This document shows positions 10,280 to 18,907 of a stretch of 64,000 bases of DNA, one piece after another. Location: NCBI GenBank assembly GCA_914767885.1, contig CAJZBQ010000036.1, positions 1,054,001 to 1,118,000 of the forward strand. Reading direction: 5' to 3'. The translations under genes and the position numbers were made by a program. Under the pieces are notes generated by a model. The model had not been told where the DNA came from and searched no databases. It was given only the letters and a program-made list of their open reading frames with translations. The DNA comes from Blepharisma stoltei (lineage: Eukaryota > Ciliophora > Heterotrichea > Heterotrichida > Blepharismidae). The first letter of the stretch is position 1; each line of letters begins with the position of its first letter.

Positions 10280-11582
10280 ATGTCGCATCTATCATGCTAT
10301 AAACTTTTGAATACCATAGGTCGAGGAAGTTATGGGCGAGTTAAAGGTAAATTTTATTCAGTTGCCATTCATACACCTACAGACAAGCAAGTTGCTGTAA
10401 AGATAATAGAGTTAAAAAACATAACTGACCAAGACTTCAAAAATTTTGAAAGAGAAATCGCAATACTCCAGAAGCTTGATCATCCACATATAGCCAAAAT
10501 GTAATTGACTACTCAGACATGAAGTGATAAGAACACCTAATAGATATTATCTAGTTATGGAACTTATCCCAAACGGAGACTTACAAACACATCTAGAAAA
10601 AGCAGGAAAAGTCGAAGAATCTAAAGCATTATATTGGTTTCAACAATTAATTTATGCAGTCGATTATTTTCACAAAAAGCATATTTCGCATAGAGATTTA
10701 AAGCTAGAAAACTTGTTACTCGATTCAAACAACAATGTTAAAGTTGGCGATTTTGGCTTTGCAACTCCTATGCGTGATGGGTGTTTTCTTTATACGTTTT
10801 GTGGCTCTCCACATTATGCGTCACCAGAAATTTTGTCAAGTTTTCCTTATTGTGGGACTGAAATTGATATATGAAGCTGCGGGGTTATTTTATTTTCATT
10901 GGTTGCAGGGTATCTGCCTTTTGATGAAAATAATTATTCAATTATGTTTGCAAAAATCAAAAACGCGAAATTCAAAATGCCTCCAAACTTCTCTAGACCA
11001 CTTAAAGATTTAATATATAGAATGCTTGATCCTGACCCTGTTGCAAGAATAACAGCCCAACAGATAAAAAATCATCCCTGAGTCAATATAAATATCCCTC
11101 CTTATTTATTGTATTCTCCAAACAAAAAGACTCTTAGAAAACTTAACTCTGAGTCGCTACTAAGAGTATCTAATCCATTAAGAGAAAGAAGCTTATCAGA
11201 GTTTAGCATTGCACCAAGGTCTGATGATTTGTCGTCAGAAGATTTTTCAAATCAAGGGGATAATGAGCTATATTTGCCTCCCTGGAAGTATGGCTTTTCT
11301 TGCAAAATGTCTGGGGAAGATTTAGCAGCTCACCTTTCAAAAATCCTTGTGGATTTGAAATTAAAGTGGAAATCAGAATCAAAATTTTGCTATAAAGTAT
11401 GCTATGAAGATAGCTTGAACAGTGCGACTGATGATTTAGCATTTTACCTCAAAATTTTCAAGGATGAGGATGTTTTTATTCTTACTTTTCAAGATGTGGC
11501 TTATCGAAATCCATTGATATTATTTGATTTGTTTAGTAAAATATATGTATCATTTGACAAGCTAAATAAACAACTGAACTAA
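10280..11582 (+). CDS. CAMK/SNF1-type Ser/Thr kinase with KA1-like C-terminus
   Basis: 423 residues after removal of two introns. The N-lobe has I-G-R-G-S-Y-G-R-V and V-A-V-K-I-I. The C-lobe has H-R-D-L-K-L-E-N, D-F-G-F-A, G-S-P-H-Y-A-S-P-E and E-I-D-I-W-S-C-G-V-I-L, the Trp being TGA at 10872-10874. The kinase domain closes with H-P-W (TGA at 11079-11081). The last about 90 residues (G-E-D-L-A-A-H-L-S-K-I-L through F-Y-L-K-I-F-K-D-E-D-V-F) resemble a KA1 kinase-associated domain, as in MARK/AMPK relatives. All catalytic residues are present. It is one of the clearest demonstrations of the code and intron rules in this window. Confidence 0.9.
10347..10361 (+). other. 15-nt intron
   Basis: GT-AG intron gtaaattttattcag. 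Its removal turns an insertion in the glycine-loop region into the continuous G-R-V-K-V-A-I-H. Confidence 0.85.
10501..10516 (+). other. 16-nt intron
   Basis: GT-AG intron gtaattgactactcag. Removal joins H-I-A-K-I to H-E-V-I-R-T-P in the kinase N-lobe. Confidence 0.85.
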
Positions 11583-12312
11583 TTTTTTATATTTAATATA
11601 AAATAGTGGGGAAGATAAGTTATTTCTTATTCATGTGTGACTGTGTTTTAATTAGCATTTGTTTTTAAATAATCATTTATTGATATTTTTCTGATATAAT
11701 GCCTTGGTATAAAAGCTCAATACCGCTGATGTAATAAAATCCTTATCGGTATCTATCTATATTTATAATATGCTAAAAACCATTTTGCTTATCCAAATTC
11801 AGTAAGATTAAGATTTATACGGGCATAAGTGGGACCACCGATAGCTTGACTACTTTGGCTCCAGTGGCCTATGCTGGGTGCGTATACACCAGAGTGCAAA
11901 TAGTCAAGACCCAACCAAAATTTCACCCTCTTGAATTTGGGCAAGACTCACCTAACCTAAAGATCAGCTTCCTAGGTTTAGGCCACCCTCTGTAGGGTCA
12001 CCCAATAGACGAAGACTATATGAGGAGCAAAATCTATCTAGCCCAAAACCTTCTAGAGAGAAACCAAGTTTCCCTCTTCCATCCCAAACCTAAAGGCCTA
12101 ATTTAAAAAGGGACAAAGGCCCTATTTCAGCTTCATCAGAATGAGTCCAACCTGCTCCACAGTGATTGCTCCCGAATATCAATTCGCGTCATCACCATTT
12201 TGCTTATCCAAAATAATAGTGGAATTTCTCACTATAATTAATTAATTTTTAAATTATCAATAAAAAATAAAATCATTATATAAATAACTAAATTTTATCA
12301 GTGTATTACAAA
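11583..12312. other. Intergenic region containing a retro-like insertion
   Basis: AT-rich flanks around the GC-richer insertion at 11798-12193. No gene recognised. Confidence 0.6.
11798..12193 (-). mobile_element. Retro-like (SINE-type) insertion with 19-bp target-site duplication
   Basis: The 19-bp sequence accattttgcttatccaaa occurs exactly at 11779-11797 and 12194-12212, framing 396 bp of markedly higher GC content. Read on the minus strand, the element ends with ...taaatcttaatctta, like the tails of the insertions at 19894 and 58075. It has no long open frame. A TGGCTCCAGTGG motif slightly resembles a pol III A box, but I see no convincing B box. A long variable duplication with a simple 3' tail is the signature of target-primed retrotransposition. 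Confidence 0.65.
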
Positions 12313-14197
12313 ATGTCAAGCAATTACAATAAAGCCGGAAAATTAAACCAGAATTCACGATTTCGAAGGGAATTATCCCTTCAAGTAGAGCCAGAAATAT
12401 ATGGGAATTACGCATTAACCCCATCTCCAAGAGGACCACATTTACCTAGCGGAGGACTGACAGTTTTCAGAAAAGGTGAAAATCTTATTTTAACCCCAGA
12501 TTCTCCTTTGAGATATCAAAGGAACTTCAACGTGGATGATGTAACTGGGAGTTTAAGCATAAAACAAAAGGAAAAACCTTTTAAAGTCTTAAATTATAAA
12601 GATGAAAGCCATCACACCAGAAGTTCAACCACAATTATAAACGAGGACAAACAAGCCTACCATTTCATCTCACTCCCCCCCCTTTAAATTGGAACTAAAA
12701 ATTTTGTTTCCAATTTAAAGGGAGGTTAATTTTTGTTTTTAAAAAAAAAATATCAATATAAAATTTTTATAAAAAATATAAAAATTTTAAAAAAAAAAAA
12801 ATTTCAAAAACTTATCGAATTAGATCAATAAATTTGTTTAATAAAACGCGATTTACTCTTTATCCTTTAAAACAAAGCAGGATATAACTAAATTTTCATT
12901 ATTAGTTAATACGCCACTATTAATTGGTATCAAAATTATTTACACAAAAATTATTATTTTTATTGATAAAAAAAATTAAAAAAAAAAAAAAATTTTGGAA
13001 AATTTATCGATCAAAGTGCTAATTTTTTGTTTAAATAAGATGTTATTTATACTCTAGTCTTTAAAATAAAGCAAGAAATAAGTAAATTTTGAAATTTTAT
13101 AAAGAATTCCTATTGAATTTATATCAAAACTATCCAAATAAAAAATATCATTTTTATCAAAAAAAAACAAAAATTTTTTTGAAAATTTTTAAAAAACAAA
13201 AAATTATTTTTTTTTTAAAATTTAGCAATTAAGGATAATAAATTTATTTAAATAAGATGCTCTTTATACTTTTTTCTTTGAAAAAAGAGCAAGATATAAA
13301 TAAAATTTTTAATTTTAGTTAAGAAGAAACATTTAACTTATATCAAAACTTTTTAGATAAAAATATATATATAATTTTTTTTATTATAAAATTAAATTTT
13401 GTTCCAATTTAAAGGGGGTTAATTTACAAAAAAAATGGAAATTTTACCGATATTTTGTTCCAATTTAAAGGGGGGGGGAGTCAGCGCTAAGTGCAATTCC
13501 TGAAACAAAGATAAATCCTCTGCCGTCTGCAGAAGCTGACCCAAAAACCACAGCTTGTGATTTGGATTTTTTAGATATTTCTGATGATATAATTTCTAAT
13601 CTCACTTTTCCCGACCTAGAAGAGCCAAAAGAAAAAGAAATTTCAAGGCCGAAGCCATCACACACATCAAAAAGCTCCATGTTTGCGTCTACCTCTGCCC
13701 CAAAAAGCTTGCAAACTTCAATGCTTCACGAAATCCCAACCCTCAATAAGGATTTCAAAAGAACTCGTTCAAATAATTTATTATCCAGTGAAAGATCCAC
13801 AAAATCTTTCCAGTCAGACAAATTTTTCCCAGAAACTTTTAAAAGCAACTCCACATTTCGCCTCACAACTAACACAATTGAAAGCGAAGAAAGCATTGAC
13901 TCGAAACCTCCAGAGTTCCAATTCGAAAGGAGCATTGCAAACACTGGGTCATTCCCTGATATTCCATTGGGAATTCTCCCTACAACGGCTTATTGCCATC
14001 ACTGTCAATCAGAGGTTACCACAACAGTAAAAATCTGCATGCCAACACTTCCATTGTAAGTTTTATTTAGATGAAAAAGAATTTGCTGTGCATCGTTTTT
14101 AGGCGAAGAAGAGCTTGAAAAATATCAAGAATTCGAGCATTATTGCAAGAATTGCAAAAAACTTATAACCAAGTATCAGCCGAAGAAACTATGATAA
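12313..14197 (+). CDS. LITAF-domain (zinc ribbon) protein with long disordered N-terminus
   Basis: 352 residues after removing the 808-bp IES (12673-13480 plus one TCA) and the 15-nt intron at 14056-14070. The first about 270 residues are Ser/Pro/Lys-rich and disordered. The C-terminus has the LITAF pattern: Y-C-H-H-C, a short hydrophobic stretch interrupted by the intron, then H-Y-C-K-N-C-K-K-L-I. LITAF proteins are monotopic membrane proteins of late endosomes, so an endolysosomal location is likely by family. Start chosen at the ATG of MSSNYNKAGK. The stop TAA follows a TGA-encoded Trp. Only about 20 bp separates it from the next gene. Confidence 0.75.
12673..13480. mobile_element. MITE-like IES, TTTAAATTGGAAC subfamily, TCA duplication, internal tandem repeats
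   Basis: 808 bp flanked by TCA at 12670-12672 and 13481-13483. Termini are CTCCCCCC plus CCTTTAAATTGGAAC; at both ends a second copy of this motif lies nearby. The interior holds about three diverged tandem units of roughly 180 bp (each with ...ttta[a/g]ata or similar, then ...ctttaaaa[c/t]aaagca-like and ...tatcaaaa). Removal with one TCA joins F-I-S to A-L-S-A-I-P in frame. The junction has no TA. Confidence 0.85.
14056..14070 (+). other. 15-nt intron
   Basis: GT-AG intron gtaagttttatttag inside the LITAF domain; removal joins T-L-P-L to a TGA-encoded Trp. Confidence 0.8.
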
Positions 14198-14217
14198 ATA
14201 TAATATAATTAATTAAG

Positions 14218-15742
14218 ATGGACGATATTTCATTGAAAATTAGAAGGGCTCGCAGAGGGAACTTAGTGGTGCTTGATCTGAGTAATTCTGGCCTTACTTC
14301 TTGGCCAAGTGACCTTCTGAAGATGAAGCAGATTGAGGACTTAAATTTATCAAATAATTCACTTACGAATATACCTGAGAATATCTCTGATTTATCAGCA
14401 TTGAAAAATTTGAATATATCCAACAACTTGATTGCTTCAATACCTGTGCAAATTCTTGAACTCCCCAGTCTTCAGTATTTCAATTTAGATGGAAACCCTA
14501 TAAGTCTTGGAAATCTTAGCCCAGGAAATATAGCAAATTCATTGTCAACTTATTTTGCTGACGTAAAACCAGATATACAGCAGCAAAGTTTCACACCACA
14601 GTTTGAAGATTTTACGTCATCAAAAATAAATGAATTTGCTAGCTCTTTTCTCCGCTTTTATTATCTATTAAAATAAAAAATTTATATAGAAAAAATGGAA
14701 TAAGAAATTGGAAGAGGAAAAAAAGCAAGTGGAAATTCTGAAAGGCGCACTGGTAAAAAATGCTTTTCAAGGAGTTACTGAAGTGGAGTTTAACGAGCTT
14801 GAATTAGGAGAGGTTATTAGCCAAGGAGGGTTTAGTGTGCTGCATCGAGGAATTTGGCGCGGAACTCAAGTAGCTGTGAAAGTTATTGTAGATCCAATTA
14901 TAACACCTGAACTAAGAAATGAATTTGAAAACGAAGTAGCCATGCTAAACTATTTGAGACATCCTCATACTGTGCTCCTAATGTCAGCCTGCAATAAACC
15001 TCCTAAATTAGCGGTGGTCACTGAGTTTTACGAAGGAGGGACACTCTTTGACTTACTTCATAGATCCAGAGAAAATGTTGACAATGACCTAAAACTTGCA
15101 TTTGCAAGACAAATAGCACAAACCTTTCATTTTTATCATCTTGGCGGCGTAGTTCATAGAGATTTAAAATCTTTAAATGTGCTTCTTGATAGGGACTTCA
15201 ACATTAGAATTTGTGATTTTGGCTTAGCGAGGTTTAAAAATGAATTAAATAAGGGTACTATGCAATTTTCAGGGACCCCAACTTATATGGCTCCTGAGTT
15301 ATTCAAAAAGCAGGCTTATGATGAAAAAGTTGATGTTTTTGCCTTTGGGACTTTAATATGGGAAATCTATGCAAGAGAAATCCCATATGATGGATTGGAT
15401 CCGGGAGATATCAAAGAAAAAATACTAAATGCCGCCTATGAAGCAGCTACAACTAGGAAAAATTTTACTTCTTGACACTTGACAATATACCTGAGCAAAA
15501 GATCCCTTTAGCTTTTATATTATATTTAAATTTCTGGCTAATTTTACGAAATTTTTAATTTCAAAGAATTTTTGAAAAAAAAAAAAAAATTACTTTCTTC
15601 CTCAAGAGAGGGATTAAGAGGTGAGATTAAACTGGAAAATCGACCAAACATACCACGAAAGTTTTTAAACTTAATTGATCAATGTCGCTCGCCAAACCCA
15701 GGGTCCCGACCATCTTTTCAAGAAATTATAGCAGAACTTTAA
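14218..15742 (+). CDS. Leucine-rich-repeat TKL-type protein kinase
   Basis: 424 residues after removal of two IESs. Residues about 15-125 are four to five plant-like short LRRs (L-V-V-L-D-L-S-N-S-G-L, I-E-D-L-N-L-S-N-N-S-L, L-K-N-L-N-I-S-N-N-L). A charged linker follows, then a TKL kinase domain: I-S-Q-G-G-F-S-V, V-A-V-K-V-I, V-H-R-D-L-K-S-L-N, D-F-G-L-A-R, G-T-P-T-Y-M-A-P-E-L. The C-lobe end (C-R-S-P-N-P-G-S-R-P-S-F) lies beyond the 15428-15616 IES. All catalytic residues are present. No membrane segment, so it is probably cytosolic. Confidence 0.9.
14642..14702. mobile_element. 61-bp TA-bounded IES in LRR kinase
   Basis: TA at 14640-14641 and at 14701-14702. The nearer TA pairs all create a stop; only this pair restores frame, giving I-N-E-F-A-K-K-L-E-E-E. 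No long repeats. Among the shortest inserts here. Confidence 0.8.
15428..15616. mobile_element. 189-bp TA/TAA-bounded IES in LRR kinase
   Basis: TAA at 15426-15428 and 15615-15617. Contains in-frame stops and a run of 13 A at 15576-15588. Excision joins E-K-I-L to R-G-E-I-K-L-E-N-R-P, placing the last kinase helices in frame. Confidence 0.8.
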
Positions 15743-15845
15743 TAGGAATAATAGAAAATTAGCAATAAGTATTTTGCTTTTATATAGAGTTAGAATTAAG
15801 CAGACATTGCAGGATATTTATATTTATGAATTTTAGCTAAATTTA

Positions 15846-16108
15846 CTCCCCCTTGATTAGTAGCCAACAAAATTTTATTCATTTGCCAAGGGTTTAATTT
15901 CTTTTAAGATTTAATTTGTAAATATTTGAAATCAAAAATCTAATATATTTTAAGCTTTGTAAGCTATCTAAATTTAATGGATTCTATCATAATCATCATT
16001 AATTATCTACTAAATTATTATTTTACACAAATTTCTTCACAAACAATAGGGCTAATCGTGCAAAAATAGTGATTTTTCTAATGTTTTACAATCTAAACAA
16101 TTGGGGAG
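15846..16108. mobile_element. Worn MITE-like IES upstream of SOD
   Basis: Starts TTA/CTCCCCCTTGATTAG and ends TTGGGGAG/TCA; the flanking triplets TTA and TCA differ at one base. Internal family features include a spacer like TAGTGATTTTTCTAATG. It lies in the presumed 5' leader of the SOD gene. Confidence 0.6.
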
Positions 16109-16148
16109 TCAGAAAAAATCCATTTTATTTCCATTCAAAGTTGAATTT

Positions 16149-16901
16149 ATGGCTACCAATGGCAAATATAATATGGTTCTGATATTGCTTCTAATTTGCT
16201 CTTATCTCAGCCAAGGCTTTGAGTGTGGATCTAAAGACGAATTTAGACCATCAGACGATGTTTACCCTTTCAAATTGCATTCCCTTCCTTATCCAAAGTA
16301 TTTCTTGATGCCTGTTTTGACAGCTGACATTTTAAGTGCCCATCATGATCATCATCACCAATCATATGTCGATAAAATGAATGCTTATATCGAAAAAACC
16401 CCTGACTTTCAAGACAAAACTCTAGTAGAACTCATAAATGAAGCAAAAAATGATGAGCATCTTCAGATGTTCGCTGGAGGTACTTATAACCATTATTTTT
16501 ACTGATGGGTTTTAACAAGCCAAAAAAATTCATCACCAGAGCCTCAAGGAGCTTTATTAGAAGAAATTAACAAAGAATGGGGAAGCTTCGCAACATTTAA
16601 AGAAGAGTTTGAAAAATCAAGCAGGATGCTATTTGGATCAGGATATACGTGGCTCTGTGTTAATTCAGACTCAAAGTTGGAAATAAGAAACACTGTAAAC
16701 CAAATTAACCCATTGATGGGAGTAGATGGAAGTTTATGCTACCCTGTGTTGACTAGCGATATATGGGAGCATGCTTATTACTTGAAGTATAAATGGGACA
16801 AGACAACTTATTTCTCATCATTTTGGAAAATAATCGACTGGTCCATAGTTGAGATGTTCTATGAGAAATATGCTTCAAATTTGCAGCCAGTTCCACTGTA
16901 G
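16149..16901 (+). CDS. Secreted Fe/Mn superoxide dismutase
   Basis: 250 residues. The N-terminus (MATNGKYNMV then a hydrophobic run L-I-L-L-L-I-C-S-Y-L-S) is a clear signal peptide, which is unusual for this enzyme class outside secretory or organellar forms. Metal ligands are visible: His in A-H-H-D-H-H-H-Q, His in Y-N-H-Y-F-Y-W, Asp and His in D-I-W-E-H-A-Y-Y-L-K-Y. The Trp of Y-F-Y-W is TGA (16503-16505) followed by TGG. It converts superoxide to peroxide and oxygen; iron versus manganese cannot be decided here. The ATG at 16149 is preferred over earlier in-frame codons inside the MITE. Confidence 0.9.
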
Positions 16902-17050
16902 TGTATTGCCATTTTTTTAATTTTTATATTAAAATATCTTTTTTAATGATTAATAATTATTTTCTGATACTTATGTATCATAAAGATAAGCTCTCCTATT
17001 AATTCAGCATTAATTCATAATAAATTACGGGAAGTGCTTTAAATCATAAA

Positions 17051-18043
17051 ATGGACAAAGGGTATTTTTTAGATTCATTTGATGAAAGTGGTTCAAAACT
17101 TGAGTTTCCTCTATTAAATACTGATCGCTTAATAGAGGAAATAGCTGAGCTCAAAGTCATGCATACTGGCTTCATGAATTTCATGGAATTTGACGCTCAA
17201 AAAGACACACACTTGAAAATGCAAAGCATGTACAGTGAGTTCTGCACTGTTGAGCAAAGCATCAATGTATTTAATATTGATCTGAGCCCCAAAACAAAAG
17301 TCCCTATACTGAGTTTTGAGGAAGAGTCAAAATATGAAGAAAATCATGAACCGCCATTTTGCCATGAAATACAAAGAGCATATTGTTTAATATGTCTTCA
17401 AGATAACGTTGAGTTTGGTACACTGGGTTGTTCAGACAGTTATTGTGTTTCTTGTATTAAGCTTATTCTTGAAGATTTTATCAATAATTTATTAGTCCTT
17501 CCATCTCACCCAGCGTGCTATATATGCTCTCTACCAATTTCTGATGAAATTTTCAAAAAATACTTAAATCCGGCTTTATACAGCCATATGCTAGTTTTAC
17601 GAGAAAAATTGCATCGGGATCAATTGGTGGTATCAGGAAAAGCAATTCATTGTATAGTTCCTGATTGTGAGGGCTATGCGTTTATATTCCCAAATGAACA
17701 GACAACAGCTTGTATAGTCTGTCGTGCCTCTTTATGTGTCAAATGTAAACGAGGTACGCATCCCACTTTGACTTGTGTAGAAAATCAAGCTTTGAGCGCT
17801 AATGATTCGCTTGATGATATTTTATTTAGTAGGAAATGGAAGAGGTGTCCGTGCTGCGGAATTCCTGTTGAGAAGATTGAGGGCTGTAATTATATTGCAT
17901 GCTTTTCTCCTATATGCAAAGGGAAAAAAGGCTTGTGCTATAAATGCGGTAAAGAGCTAGATGAAGAGCAGCATTTTTCACACTATACAAATAAAGGTCC
18001 ATATGGTGATACCTGCAATACTCTTGATGGGTTGCCTGGGTAG
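17051..18043 (+). CDS. RBR-type E3 ubiquitin ligase
   Basis: 330 residues, uninterrupted. Residues about 115-165 are RING1 (C-L-I-C, C-V-S-C, C-Y-I-C). An in-between-RING follows (C-I-V-P-D-C-E-G-Y, C-I-V-C, C-V-K-C, T-C). RING2 is C-P-C-C-G-I-P-V-E-K-I-E-G-C-N-Y-I-A-C then C-Y-K-C. In this family the Cys of G-C-N-Y is the active site that takes ubiquitin as a thioester before passing it to substrate. The first about 110 residues are acidic with no known domain. Likely partner of E2 enzymes such as the one at 46222-46665, by general family biology only. Confidence 0.9.
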   Translation: MDKGYFLDSFDESGSKLEFPLLNTDRLIEEIAELKVMHTGFMNFMEFDAQKDTHLKMQSMYSEFCTVEQSINVFNIDLSPKTKVPILSFEEESKYEENHEPPFCHEIQRAYCLICLQDNVEFGTLGCSDSYCVSCIKLILEDFINNLLVLPSHPACYICSLPISDEIFKKYLNPALYSHMLVLREKLHRDQLVVSGKAIHCIVPDCEGYAFIFPNEQTTACIVCRASLCVKCKRGTHPTLTCVENQALSANDSLDDILFSRKWKRCPCCGIPVEKIEGCNYIACFSPICKGKKGLCYKCGKELDEEQHFSHYTNKGPYGDTCNTLDGLPG

Positions 18044-18907
18044 CCATAGAAGTTATATAATTTCTACTAGTTTAGAAATAAAATGGTTCATCTTTTGTTA
18101 GAAGCTTAGTCTGATTTAATTCTAATTTATTAGCATAGAAAAACGATAAAAAGCTTTTTAAAAGTAGCGATAATAATATTTATTATATATAAAATCAAAA
18201 ATCCTTACTCCCTTCGAAAGTTAGAAAAATCCCTATTTTGCCCAAAAAACAACCTCCATGAGTGAATAAAAACTTTTTATTAAAAAAATTTTGATATATA
18301 AGTAATAATTAATATAATGAAAATCTTTTGCTAATTTTTTTCAATTTTAAACAGCTTGTATTTTAAAACATAAATTTTACAAATTAATATTTGCTTTCCA
18401 ATTTTTGCTAATTGGGATTTGTTTAAATTTCGAAAGAAAAAAATTTTTATAAAATTTATATATAAATTTTTTGAAAAATCCATCATCGAACAAAATTTTT
18501 GTTCACTAGGGGGGAGTTGGCTTTTATTCCGTACCCGTAGTTTATTATATTAAAGTATAAAATCAGAAAGTTATTTTCCTATTGGACTATTCAATTTTAC
18601 TTACATTTAATTCATGTAATGATAATGGTGAATAAATTAATTATAAATAAGATCCGTTTATTAGTCTAATTATGAGTTCTATTTGATAAAATTGGAAAAA
18701 TTTAATAGTTGTTTTTGGTTTCTCAACTAAGAAATTCTATTTTAAGTTGATATAAATTTATAAAATTATTGTTTATACTGCAACAAGCAGAATAACTTTG
18801 CTTAAAAATGCAAAATGGGTGGGCTTAGATCTTAAATCAAAATTCACACCAAAAGCTGGATGAAAACCACATAAATTAAGAAGAAATTAAATTCATTAAA
18901 TTAAATA
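18044..18907. other. Intergenic region with one MITE
   Basis: AT-rich spacer between the RBR and PP2C genes; holds the MITE at 18208-18516 and nothing else I recognise. Confidence 0.6.
18208..18516. mobile_element. Worn MITE-like IES, intergenic
   Basis: 309 bp starting CTCCCTTCGAAAG after TTA and ending GGGGAG before TTG, so the right duplication has probably mutated. The interior retains the family pattern (attttgatatataagt, then ttgctaatt). Confidence 0.65.

Noticed and set aside
11840-11930. tRNA-like or pol III promoter inside the 11.8-kb insertion
   Set aside because: An A-box-like word exists, but no matching B box or cloverleaf could be folded by eye.
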